15,478 nt of DNA. Origin: Balneolia bacterium. Its GTDB lineage: Bacteria > Bacteroidota > Rhodothermia > Balneolales > Cyclonatronaceae. The DNA is taken from contig PXDL01000286.1 of NCBI GenBank assembly GCA_003566395.1, positions 1 through 15,478 of the forward strand. The letters run 5' to 3'. A program made the position numbers and the translations under genes. The notes beneath the pieces were generated by a model. That model was not told where the DNA came from. It worked only from the letters and a program-made list of their open reading frames with translations, and searched no databases. Within the stretch, counting starts at the first letter, position 1, and every line of letters starts with the position of its first letter. Shown here in pieces: positions 7,120 to 13,840 of this stretch.

Positions 7120-7578
7120 TCAGCCAAGGCGCTCTTTCACAACAGAATTAACCAGTTTTCCGTCGGCTTTACCTTTCACTTTCGGCATTACCACGCCCAT
7201 CACCTTGCCCATATCCTGCATAGAACCGGCTCCGGTTTGGGCAATAGCTTCGTTTACAATTTCCGTAATTTCCTCTTTTGAAAGCTGCTTCGGCAGATAA
7301 TCTTCAATGATTTCCAGCTCTTCCTTTTCCACTTCGGCGAGGTCGTCGCGGCCGGCTTTCTCAAATTGCTCAATCGAATCACGGCGCTGCTTGGCGGCTT
7401 TGGTGATGGCTTCGATGGCCAGTTCATCGCTCACTTCAGACCGCTCTCCACCGGTTCGCTGATCGATTTCCCGGTCCAGAATTTCCTTTTTTAGAGACCG
7501 AAGCACCAGCGTACGGCGTTTTTGGCTCGCTTTCATGGATTCTTTGAGATCCGAAAGTATGGTATCATAGAGTGACAT
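7120..7578 (-). CDS. yqeY: GatB/YqeY domain protein
   Basis: A 152-residue cytoplasmic protein that is a complete YqeY. An N-terminal helical part (SLYDTILSDLKESMKASQKRRTLVLRSL, RSL followed by KKEI) is followed by the C-terminal GatB-tail-like domain (DYLPKQLSKEEITEIVNEAI, then MGKVMGVVMPKVKGKADGKLVN). The family resembles the tail of GatB, the tRNA-dependent amidotransferase subunit, and is presumed to bind tRNA, but its role is unproven. It sits directly upstream of cvpA with a two-base gap. The gap to dapB upstream is 113 bases, so it may have its own promoter or be read through from the lysine cluster. Confidence 0.92.
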   Translation of the reverse strand: MSLYDTILSDLKESMKASQKRRTLVLRSLKKEILDREIDQRTGGERSEVSDELAIEAITKAAKQRRDSIEQFEKAGRDDLAEVEKEELEIIEDYLPKQLSKEEITEIVNEAIAQTGAGSMQDMGKVMGVVMPKVKGKADGKLVNSVVKERLG

Positions 7579-7691
7579 AGTAAATCCGTATAGGGTTCAG
7601 GTTCATGCGTTTTTAAAGCCCGCATCATAAAAAATTGAATGCTTTATCTGTCAGGGCGAAGAAATCAATACCTGAAGTTAGCCAAACCGGG

Positions 7692-8462
7692 CTAATTATT
7701 CAGCACATCTTCCACTACGTCTTCTATCAGATAAAAACCGGCCGGCTGACGGACGAGCCAAGACGCCGCTTTAAGCGCACCGGCGGCAAAACCGTCGCGT
7801 GAGCGCGCCCGATGGGTAAGTTCAATATCGTCCCATTCGGAATGCAGCCGCAGCTGATGTTCTCCGTAAACGCCGCCAAGCCGCTGGGATGTAACCCGAA
7901 GTGCCGATGTATCGGCCTTGCCCCGCTCCGGAATTCCGTACCGCAACGGCTTCTGCTTTCCGGAACCTGCCAGATATTGTTCTGCAAGGGTGATGGCTGT
8001 GCCGCTCGGAGCATCCGCCTTGCCGGTATGGTGCACTTCGTGCAAGTTTGCATCAAACAAGCCCGAGCTCCCCATCAATTGCCCCGCCTGACGCGCCAAC
8101 TTGATAAAAAGCTGTACGCCGAGACTGAAGTTTGATCCGTACAGCAATCGTCCGCCATGCTTTTCGGTGAGAGCCGTAACCTCCTTTCGGTTTTCCTCAT
8201 TTAGCCAGCCAGTTGTTCCCACAACAAGTGGCGTTCCGAGTTCGAGCACACAACGGATATGCGTCGGCATAACATCGGGATGGGTAAAATCGATAGCCAC
8301 ATCGGCTTCTTCGAAAATTTCTTGTGTGATACCCGCACCGTTCCGGTTGTTCTCCAACCCAAGCTGTTTGTGCAGGGTGAAGCCATGTGAATCGGCAAGG
8401 CCGGAAATGCGCCGGCCCATATTTCCGTCCCCGATCATAACCAGTTTTAGCCCCTCACTCAT
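7692..8462 (-). CDS. dapB: 4-hydroxy-tetrahydrodipicolinate reductase
   Basis: DapB reduces 4-hydroxy-tetrahydrodipicolinate with NAD(P)H in the diaminopimelate/lysine pathway in the cytoplasm. The 256-residue protein has an N-terminal Rossmann dinucleotide site (GDGNMG, 11-16), the conserved DFTHPD (58-63) and VGTTGW (81-86) segments, and the family signature HEVHHTGKADAPSGTA at 141-156. There His144, His145 and Lys148 are the catalytic and substrate residues, and PSGTA binds the substrate. Length is near the usual 240-270. The ATG overlaps the lysC stop (ATGA), so the two are translationally coupled. A 6-bp hairpin overlaps the stop codon (7678-7695) but lacks a T-run, so it is not a clear terminator. 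Confidence 0.95.
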   Translation of the reverse strand: MSEGLKLVMIGDGNMGRRISGLADSHGFTLHKQLGLENNRNGAGITQEIFEEADVAIDFTHPDVMPTHIRCVLELGTPLVVGTTGWLNEENRKEVTALTEKHGGRLLYGSNFSLGVQLFIKLARQAGQLMGSSGLFDANLHEVHHTGKADAPSGTAITLAEQYLAGSGKQKPLRYGIPERGKADTSALRVTSQRLGGVYGEHQLRLHSEWDDIELTHRARSRDGFAAGALKAASWLVRQPAGFYLIEDVVEDVLNN

Positions 8463-9841
8463 GGCGACTCCGGCGTTTGCTGATTCGGGAAAAAGGTATC
8501 GTGAAGCGACTGTACGGCCTTTACCGCATGGTCATTTTCCACCACTACCGATAAATTAATATCCGAGCTTCCCTGCGAGATCATGCGGATAGGAAAATCT
8601 GCAAGGGCATCGAAGGCTTTTGCGGCCACGCCTTTGGACTTCATCAGATTCTTGCCAACAAGTGAAATAAGCGCCTGATTGTGATACACATTCACGCTGG
8701 CCACATGTTCCAGTTCTTCGCAAACAGCTTCAAGCCGCGCTTTCTTATCCACCGTCATGCTTATCGAGACCTCGGATGTTGAAACCAGATCTACCGATAC
8801 ACGGTGTTTTTCAAAAATTGCGAAGACCTTGGCCAGGAAGCCCCATGCAAGAAGCATCCTGGATGAAATGACCGTGATGACGGTAATGTCTTTTTTGAAC
8901 GCAATAGCCCGCACCGGCGAATCTGAATCCGCATCGGAAAAAATCCGCGTGCCGGGATGTTCCGGTGCAAACGTATTCTTCACATAAACGGGAATATCGC
9001 GTTCAACCGCCGGCTGTATGGTTGCCGGATGAAGCACTTTGGCCCCGAAATAAGCCAGCTCCGCGGCTTCGTTAAAACTCAGCTCTTTAATACTGAATGC
9101 ACGCTGCACAAAACGGGGATCGCTGGTGTACATCCCGCTTACATCCGTCCATATTTCGATGGCTTCGGCTTCGGTAGCCAGCCCGATCAGACTGGCTGAA
9201 AAATCCGAGCCGCCGCGGCCCAGTGTGGTAATTACTCCGTGCTCTTCCGATCCGTAGAATCCTCCCATAATGGGGAAACGGCCGTTTTCCGAATGATGCA
9301 CGATTCGTTTGCCGCGCTCCCTTATCTCATCGGTCAGCGGAGCGGCCTTTCCGTGTTCGGATGTCGTTTTCATAATATCGGCCGCATCAATCCAAACGGC
9401 CGGAATGCCGATTGCCGCTGCACATTCGGCCAGCAAAAAAGAGCTGTACCGCTCACCAATACTCGAAATAGCATCCAGCGACTTTGCGCTTAGCTCGCCC
9501 AGGGTTTGAATGCCCAGCAAATAATTATCCAGCAGCGCGGCCAATTTGTTAATATGGTTCACACAGAGATCTGTGGACGCACCGGACGAAACCCCTTCGA
9601 GATCAAAAAAATCGTTGATGAGCCCGATATGTCTTTTCTTTATTTCATCGCTGATTTGCTTCGCCTCTTCGAGAGAACCGCTTCTGGCCGTTTCGGCAGC
9701 GAGAATCAGGCTGTTGGTCGTACCCGATGTAGCCGACACAATCGTAATCGTGCCGGGGCCGGATGCCTTCACTATGTCGAGCACACGTTTCCAGGCTTCT
9801 GCATCCGCCATGGAAGTGCCGCCGAATTTCAAAACTTTCAC
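8459..9841 (-). CDS. lysC: Aspartate kinase, monofunctional with ACT domains
   Basis: The enzyme phosphorylates aspartate, the first step towards lysine, threonine, methionine and diaminopimelate. The 460-residue protein starts with the amino-acid kinase signature KVLKFGGTSM (2-11). Internal segments RYSSFLLAE, TLGRGGSDFSASLIG and EIWTDVSGMYTSDPR form the nucleotide and aspartate sites. Two ACT domains follow: GFLAKVFAIFEKHRVSVDLVSTSEVSIS, then ISLVGKNLMKSKGVAAKAFDAL, as in E. coli LysC (AK III). Feedback control by lysine is therefore likely, but this is inferred from the family. The start codon is GTG at 9841. The stop of the upstream M20 gene is only four bases away, and dapB overlaps the 3' end. 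Confidence 0.94.
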   Translation of the reverse strand: MKVLKFGGTSMADAEAWKRVLDIVKASGPGTITIVSATSGTTNSLILAAETARSGSLEEAKQISDEIKKRHIGLINDFFDLEGVSSGASTDLCVNHINKLAALLDNYLLGIQTLGELSAKSLDAISSIGERYSSFLLAECAAAIGIPAVWIDAADIMKTTSEHGKAAPLTDEIRERGKRIVHHSENGRFPIMGGFYGSEEHGVITTLGRGGSDFSASLIGLATEAEAIEIWTDVSGMYTSDPRFVQRAFSIKELSFNEAAELAYFGAKVLHPATIQPAVERDIPVYVKNTFAPEHPGTRIFSDADSDSPVRAIAFKKDITVITVISSRMLLAWGFLAKVFAIFEKHRVSVDLVSTSEVSISMTVDKKARLEAVCEELEHVASVNVYHNQALISLVGKNLMKSKGVAAKAFDALADFPIRMISQGSSDINLSVVVENDHAVKAVQSLHDTFFPNQQTPESP

Positions 9842-9845
9842 GCTG

Positions 9846-11045
9846 TCAGATCTTTAAGTCGTTCTGTGTATGGCGCATAAGAATGTGAGCCGCCAGTTCC
9901 GAAGTAGGTTCGAGCATGCGCTCGTCCACATCAAAAAGAGAGCTGTGCAGAGGATAGCTTGTTTCCGGCCCTGACGACGTTCCCACCCGGATGAACAGGC
10001 ACGGACGTTCAACGGTGTAAAAAGCAAAATCTTCCGCGCCCATACTCTGCTCACGTCCGCAAAATGCATCTTTACCATAACGGGTGATAATCTCATTTTT
10101 GGCAAACTCGTACATCACTTCATTATTCATCACGGCAGGCGCACCAAGACCGAAATCCGTCGATATTTTGACCTCATGAAGTGCCCCCAGGCTTTGTGCC
10201 GTCTTCCGAAGGTGGGCCCGCATCATTTCCCGCTTGGAGTCGCTCACCGTACGGATGGTCCCGCCTATCTCAACTTTTCGCGGAATCACGTTCAGCGCAT
10301 TTCCTCCTTTAAACATGCAAACCGAAACCACGGTTGGCTCAAGCGCATTTGTGATGCGGCCGGCAAACTGGTAGATGTGCTGCACCAGCTGATGTCCCAC
10401 CCACATGGCATCCGGACCCTTGTGCGGTCGCGCCGAATGCTGGGTGGACCCGCTGTCGATTTCAAACTGAAACGCATCGAAGGCTGCCGTTTCGGCTCCC
10501 GGCCTCATGCTTATTTTGCCACATTCGGTATGCGGATCGCAGTGCATGCCGTACACGGCATCAATGCCGTCGAGTACGCCGTCTTTTATCATATCGGGAG
10601 AACCGCTGGGCTGTTGTTCTTCGGCAGGCTGCCAGAAAACTCTGATACGCCCCCGAAAGGCATCTTTCTGTTCGTTCAGCTTCTTGGCTATTCCATAGGC
10701 GATGGTCGTGTGCACATCATGGCCGCACATGTGGGAGATGCCTTCAACCCGTGAGGCATAGCTAACCTGCTTGTCGTCCTGTATTGGCAGCGCATCCATA
10801 TCGGCCCGCCACGCGATGGAAGGACCGGGCCTGCCGCTGTCGATATCCACATAAAAACCGGTTTGAGCCAGGCCGGTTACAACTTCCAGGCCCAGATCGC
10901 GAAGACGGTATATCAGCAGGCGGGATGTTTCGTACTCTCCCCAGCTCAGCTCGGGATGCTGATGCAAATGGCGGCGAAGCTCCACCAATTCCTCTTGCAG
11001 CCCCTTTGTGCGGGCTGCGGGTAATTCCTTCTCAATAGTACTCAA
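9846..11045 (-). CDS. M20D amidohydrolase, possible N-acetyl-diaminopimelate deacetylase
   Basis: A 399-residue metallopeptidase-like hydrolase of the M20D family (hippurate/N-acyl-amino acid amidohydrolases). All five expected metal ligands are visible: Cys107 and His109 in HMCGHD, Glu143 in WQPAEE (with Glu142 as the general base), His168 in GMHCD and His367 in YPLHSS. RADMDALPI (80-88) and HSARPHKGPDA in the lid domain (about 190-300) also match. The family removes acyl groups from amino acids. It lies four bases upstream of lysC, itself overlapping dapB, so a role in diaminopimelate/lysine synthesis as an N-acetyl-DAP deacetylase (the YkuR role) is a fair guess. Family membership is firm; the substrate is inferred from context and could equally be IAA-amino acids or other N-acyl amino acids. 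Confidence 0.85.
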   Translation of the reverse strand: MSTIEKELPAARTKGLQEELVELRRHLHQHPELSWGEYETSRLLIYRLRDLGLEVVTGLAQTGFYVDIDSGRPGPSIAWRADMDALPIQDDKQVSYASRVEGISHMCGHDVHTTIAYGIAKKLNEQKDAFRGRIRVFWQPAEEQQPSGSPDMIKDGVLDGIDAVYGMHCDPHTECGKISMRPGAETAAFDAFQFEIDSGSTQHSARPHKGPDAMWVGHQLVQHIYQFAGRITNALEPTVVSVCMFKGGNALNVIPRKVEIGGTIRTVSDSKREMMRAHLRKTAQSLGALHEVKISTDFGLGAPAVMNNEVMYEFAKNEIITRYGKDAFCGREQSMGAEDFAFYTVERPCLFIRVGTSSGPETSYPLHSSLFDVDERMLEPTSELAAHILMRHTQNDLKI

Positions 11046-11062
11046 AACTGTATTTCGTTTAG

Positions 11063-11077
11063 GCCGGAATGTCCGGC
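11063..11077. other. Small hairpin in leader of M20D gene
   Basis: GCCGGA (11063-11068) and TCCGGC (11072-11077) are perfect complements around the three bases atg, 18 bases upstream of the M20D start codon. It may influence translation of the M20D-lysC-dapB message. There is no sign of a lysine riboswitch. Confidence 0.3.
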
Positions 11078-11104
11078 ATCAAATAATCTTATAAAATACG
11101 AAAA

Positions 11105-11126
11105 AAAGCCCGTTTCGGCGGGCTTT
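11105..11126 (-). terminator. Rho-independent terminator of Fe-S carrier gene
   Basis: AAAGCCCG (11105-11112) and CGGGCTTT (11119-11126) form a perfect 8-bp stem with a six-base loop. On the minus strand it is followed by further T residues (T7 in total, 11101-11107). It sits about 58 bases after the stop of the ErpA-like gene and upstream of the M20D gene, so it separates the two transcripts. Confidence 0.9.
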
Positions 11127-11183
11127 GGTATTCAATTAGGAGGGTTTCTCCGTTTGCGGGCTTACAATGGTAAAGTTCATGCT

Positions 11184-11528
11184 CTACGCGCTGAAAGATG
11201 CCCCGCATCCGCATGTACTGCTTGCCTGCGGATTTTCGAATATAAACCCGCGGGCATCAAGTCCGTCTTTAAAATCAAGGACGGTGCCGTGGAGGTAGAG
11301 TGCATGCCTTTTGTCGATTACCACAGGTATATCATGAATTTCGAAAGTCGAATCCATTTCCTGCTTATCATCAAAATCAATAATATAGCTCAGGCCGGAG
11401 CAGCCTCCGCCCTTTATGCCCACACGCAAAAACTTGCCCGCCGGACCGTCGGCATTCTGCATCAGTTTCTTGATTTGCCTGGCAGCCCGGTCTGTGATTT
11501 CAATAACTTCTTTTTCTGCTGTAGCCAT
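11184..11528 (-). CDS. erpA: A-type iron-sulfur carrier (ErpA/IscA/SufA family)
   Basis: A 114-residue HesB/IscA-type protein that receives and hands over Fe-S clusters to target enzymes. The three conserved cysteines are Cys43 in GIKGGGCSGLSY and Cys106 and Cys108 in the C-terminal STCGCGASF (C-G-C motif). Length is normal for the family. ErpA, IscA and SufA cannot be separated by sequence alone; the ErpA name is a preference, because no isc or suf genes surround it. The start ATG at 11528 gives the usual N-terminus (ITDRAARQIKKL after a short charged lead). The gene ends in a good terminator and appears to be a single transcription unit. Confidence 0.92.
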   Translation of the reverse strand: MATAEKEVIEITDRAARQIKKLMQNADGPAGKFLRVGIKGGGCSGLSYIIDFDDKQEMDSTFEIHDIPVVIDKRHALYLHGTVLDFKDGLDARGFIFENPQASSTCGCGASFSA

Positions 11529-11634
11529 AGTACCGGTTTAGCTTTTAAATAATGTTCGCTTCCTGACAGAATAACGCATGGTTGTCCTTAAGCGTTTAAT
11601 CCAATCCGTTCAGCAAGTCAATATCCCTAAATGT

Positions 11635-11656
11635 ACGCATTTTATATGTAATGCGT
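11635..11656. other. Inverted repeat between regulator and Fe-S carrier gene
   Basis: ACGCATT (11635-11641) and AATGCGT (11650-11656) form a 7-bp inverted repeat with an eight-base AT-rich centre. It lies 107-128 bases upstream of the ErpA-like gene and about 50 bases after the GntR stop. It could be a binding site or a weak 3' hairpin of the regulator message; there is no T-run. Confidence 0.3.
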
Positions 11657-11703
11657 GTGAATACGGCAGTTCATTCAGAGGGACTCTTTATAACTCAACG
11701 GCA

Positions 11704-12498
11704 TCATTCCGGTAAAAACTCAGCGCTTATTTCGCTCAGAGGCATGGATGAGGAGTCCGCACCCTCTTCTTTCCGGCGCTCCACCCTGAGGCGGTAAACG
11801 ATCTTGTCGTTTCTGTAAAACCGCTGCTGGTAATACACCGGTTTTTCATGAAGGGTGAAGGAGACCCGGTCCATGCGAAACAAGGCCGAACCCGAAGCGA
11901 CACCAAGCTGTTCGGCCTGAAGCCCGGACGCGTTTTCTGCATGCAGGTAGTAACAGCCGGAGACAATTTCTATAGAGTATTCATTCTCAAGGATGTCGAA
12001 GATGGTGCGTTTGCCGAGGTCGTAATCCACAATTAGTTGTCCGTAAAATGCCGGCAGCCAGGTATAATCCAGGGCGATGGGTTTTCCGTCGGCCAGACGC
12101 AGGCGGTCGAGCCGGAAGACTTTGGTGCCGGGTTCTATTTTCAGGTGCCGTGCTACGGAAGGGGTTGCCGACTCCACTTTGTGCCCCATCACCACCGATG
12201 CGGCTTCAAGGCCGTTCTGTTTCATCTCCTCCATGAAGTCGTTCATCGCCAGCACATGCTGCACCGCTTTCTCACCCTTCACAAAAGAGCCGAGTCCCTG
12301 ACACCGGTAAATCCGCTTTTCTCCTTCCAGAGTCTGAAGTCCGCGGCGGACCGTTACCCGGCTGACATCGAACATTTTCGACAATTCGCTTTCCGAGGGC
12401 AGTTTTTCATCTACTCCATATCGCCCCTCACGGATGCCTTCACGCAGCCACTCCGCAATTTGTTCGTGTCTCGGTTTATTGTCTTTCAATTCTGCCAT
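11704..12498 (-). CDS. GntR/HutC-family transcription regulator with UTRA domain
   Basis: A DNA-binding regulator of the HutC subgroup, 264 residues from the chosen start. The N-terminal winged helix (about 5-73) has the GntR pattern: PRHEQIAEWLREGI, LPSESELSKMFDVSRVTVRRGLQTLE. The UTRA effector domain follows (about 85-240), with the segments GTKVFRLDRLRLADGKPIALDYTWLP and LFRMDRVSFTLHEKPVYYQQRFYR. It has exactly two cysteines, Cys66 in the wing (YRCQGLGSF, where Arg or Gln is more usual) and Cys182 in the effector domain (SGCYYLHAE). The frame is open to 12528, but that start would lie inside the predicted promoter, so ATG at 12498 is preferred. It is divergent from a sulfur-detoxification operon and probably controls both. 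The effector is unknown. Confidence 0.9.
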   Translation of the reverse strand: MAELKDNKPRHEQIAEWLREGIREGRYGVDEKLPSESELSKMFDVSRVTVRRGLQTLEGEKRIYRCQGLGSFVKGEKAVQHVLAMNDFMEEMKQNGLEAASVVMGHKVESATPSVARHLKIEPGTKVFRLDRLRLADGKPIALDYTWLPAFYGQLIVDYDLGKRTIFDILENEYSIEIVSGCYYLHAENASGLQAEQLGVASGSALFRMDRVSFTLHEKPVYYQQRFYRNDKIVYRLRVERRKEEGADSSSMPLSEISAEFLPE

Positions 12499-12525
12499 AT
12501 CTGTTAAATAGGTTAATATGCGTGA

Positions 12526-12556
12526 CAAATATACTGAACAAGCTTACAAGTTACAA
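12526..12556 (-). promoter_or_regulatory. Promoter of the GntR gene, TTG-N20-TAnnTTTG
   Basis: On the minus strand TATATTTG (12533-12526) matches the Bacteroidota -7 consensus, and a TTG (12556-12554) lies exactly 20 bases upstream, within the usual spacing. Transcription would start near 12519, about 20 bases before the ATG at 12498. This excludes the longer frame from 12528 as the true protein start. Confidence 0.6.
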
Positions 12557-12562
12557 CTTGTA
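12545..12562. promoter_or_regulatory. 18-bp palindrome, probable GntR operator
   Basis: TACAAGTT (12545-12552) and AACTTGTA (12555-12562) are perfect complements around AC. A second overlapping palindrome, TACAACTTGTA (12552-12562), shares the right arm, so half-sites of the TACAA/TTGTA type recur every seven bases. The centre covers the predicted -33 element of the regulator gene, a classic position for autorepression. GntR-family operators often carry TTGTA/TACAA arms. Confidence 0.65.
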
Positions 12563-12672
12563 GTTACATGTTTTGATTGCAAGAGAAAACCGTCGGGAAG
12601 CTAAAAACTCCTTTTGAATTGGTCTAAACTCAATTCCACACTTTTTCCTCACGATCCAAATCAATCATAACA

Positions 12673-12708
12673 ACATGTATTGACATGTATTATTTTTTTC
12701 CTTATCAT
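12673..12708 (+). promoter_or_regulatory. Promoter of sulfur operon with 9-bp direct repeat
   Basis: TTGACA (12680-12685), a 17-base spacer and TATCAT (12703-12708) form a good sigma-70-like promoter about 42 bases before the ATG at 12751. The -35 element is enclosed by two copies of ACATGTATT (12673-12681 and 12683-12691), spaced ten bases apart, one helical turn. A third ACATGT is at 12566-12571. The repeat is a likely regulator-binding site. Confidence 0.5.
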
Positions 12709-12750
12709 AGGTTCAGTTCACACACAAAAACGTTATCCAGACTTCACAGC

Positions 12751-13308
12751 ATGTTAGATTTTCTATATCAACCCTGGCCCTGGTATGTGGCCGGTCCGAT
12801 TATCGGGCTTATGGTGCCGCTTCTGTTTTATATCGGCAACAAGCCGTTCGGTATCTCCTCCAACTTTCGCCATATCTGCGCCGCCTGCGACCCGGCCGGT
12901 ATCGAGTTTTTCAAGTACGACTGGAAATCCGGCACATGGAATTTGGTCCTCGGTGCCGGCGTACTGATCGGCGGGTTTCTGGGAGGAATGATTTTCGCCA
13001 ACCCCGAGCCCATCAACCTCGCCTCTTCAACTATCAGCGATCTGAGAGCGCTCGGTATTTCCGACTTCAGCGGGTTTGTACCCTCCGACCTGTTTAACTG
13101 GGAAGCGCTCGGCAGCGGAACAGGTATCATGGTATTGGCCGTGGGCGGATTCCTTGTTGGCTTCGGTGCACGTTACGCCGGAGGCTGTACTTCCGGACAT
13201 GCCATTTCGGGTCTCTCGAATCTGCAGCTCGCCTCTCTGATAGCCGTGATCGGTTTTTTCATCGGAGGCCTTCTTATGACCTACGTACTACTTCCCCTTA
13301 TCCTGTAA
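12751..13308 (+). CDS. YeeE/YedE-family membrane protein (PmpA-like half-transporter)
   Basis: A 185-residue integral membrane protein, one half of the two-gene YeeE/YedE (DUF395, PmpA/PmpB) transporter type. Helices lie near 11-29, 64-82, 125-143 and 160-183. Family landmarks are QPWPWYVAGPIIGL near the start, the cysteine pair Cys43/Cys46 in HICAAC, and the core motif GFGARYAGGCTSGHAISGLS (138-157) with Cys146. In characterised relatives (YeeE/TsuA) such cysteines lie along the path of thiosulfate; this half-size form is linked to sulfur and persulfide genes. The substrate is not proven. The open frame extends back to 12685, but the extra 22 residues overlap the promoter and do not fit the family, so 12751 is chosen. 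A 15-base gap leads to the second half. Confidence 0.88.
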   Translation: MLDFLYQPWPWYVAGPIIGLMVPLLFYIGNKPFGISSNFRHICAACDPAGIEFFKYDWKSGTWNLVLGAGVLIGGFLGGMIFANPEPINLASSTISDLRALGISDFSGFVPSDLFNWEALGSGTGIMVLAVGGFLVGFGARYAGGCTSGHAISGLSNLQLASLIAVIGFFIGGLLMTYVLLPLIL

Positions 13309-13323
13309 TTCAATATTCGCCTC

Positions 13324-13749
13324 ATGAAATTCACAGATTATCTCTTATATCTCCTCAGCGGTACTTTTTTCGGATTTGTACTAATGAAGTCTGAAGTGGT
13401 TTCCTGGTTTCGCATTCAGGAGATGTTCCGCTTCGACGCTTTTCACATGTACGGTATTATCGGCACGGCCATTCTTGTCGGTATGATTTCCATACAACTG
13501 ATCAAAAAATTTAATACCACAGACCGCAAAGGAAATCCCGTGGTTATCGCGCCTAAAGATTCGTCACAGACGAAGCGATACATTTTGGGTGGAACAGTTT
13601 TCGGGCTTGGCTGGGCGTTGCTCGGCGCCTGTCCCGGACCGATGTTTGCCCTGCTGGGATCCGGCCTTACGATCATGATTGTGCCGATTCTGGCCGCCAC
13701 GCTCGGCACTTATTTTTACGGTGTGATGCAGCAGAAATTACCGCATTAA
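13324..13749 (+). CDS. YeeE/YedE-family membrane protein (PmpB-like half-transporter)
   Basis: The 141-residue second half of the YeeE/YedE pair. It has hydrophobic helices near 5-22, 42-62, 86-104 and 110-134. The typical core motif is LGWALLGACPGPMFALLGSG (95-114) with Cys103, matching the G-x-C-x-G-P pattern of the family, and the N-terminal YLLSGTFFGFVLMKSEVVSWFRI also fits. It should form a heteromer with the preceding gene and move a small sulfur compound across the inner membrane, import or export not being decidable. The gene lies 15 bases after its partner and 91 bases before the dioxygenase-rhodanese gene. There is no sign of a terminator between, so it is co-transcribed with both. 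Confidence 0.88.
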   Translation: MKFTDYLLYLLSGTFFGFVLMKSEVVSWFRIQEMFRFDAFHMYGIIGTAILVGMISIQLIKKFNTTDRKGNPVVIAPKDSSQTKRYILGGTVFGLGWALLGACPGPMFALLGSGLTIMIVPILAATLGTYFYGVMQQKLPH

Positions 13750-13829
13750 TCAACTATTAAACTCCGGAAGCCTTTCTAACGGCGCCCGTTTATATCACTA
13801 TTATTACATAAAAAAACAAACACATAAAC

Positions 13830-13835
13830 AGGAGA
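13830..13835 (+). promoter_or_regulatory. Shine-Dalgarno sequence of dioxygenase-rhodanese gene
   Basis: AGGAGA ends five bases before the ATG at 13841. It is the only clear Shine-Dalgarno sequence I see before a gene in this window, where starts otherwise lack one, and suggests strong translation of this enzyme. Confidence 0.7.
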
Positions 13836-13840
13836 ACACC

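Noticed and set aside
7678..7695. Hairpin TTAGCC/GGCTAA at the dapB stop codon
   Set aside because: Six base pairs only and no T-run on the minus strand; not enough to call a terminator.
10176..10754. 192-codon plus-strand open frame
   Set aside because: It lies fully antisense to the M20D gene, which carries all five metal ligands.
12685..12750. N-terminal extension of the first YeeE/YedE gene by 22 codons
   Set aside because: It would overlap the predicted promoter and lacks family resemblance; MLDFLYQPWPWY at 12751 is the typical start.
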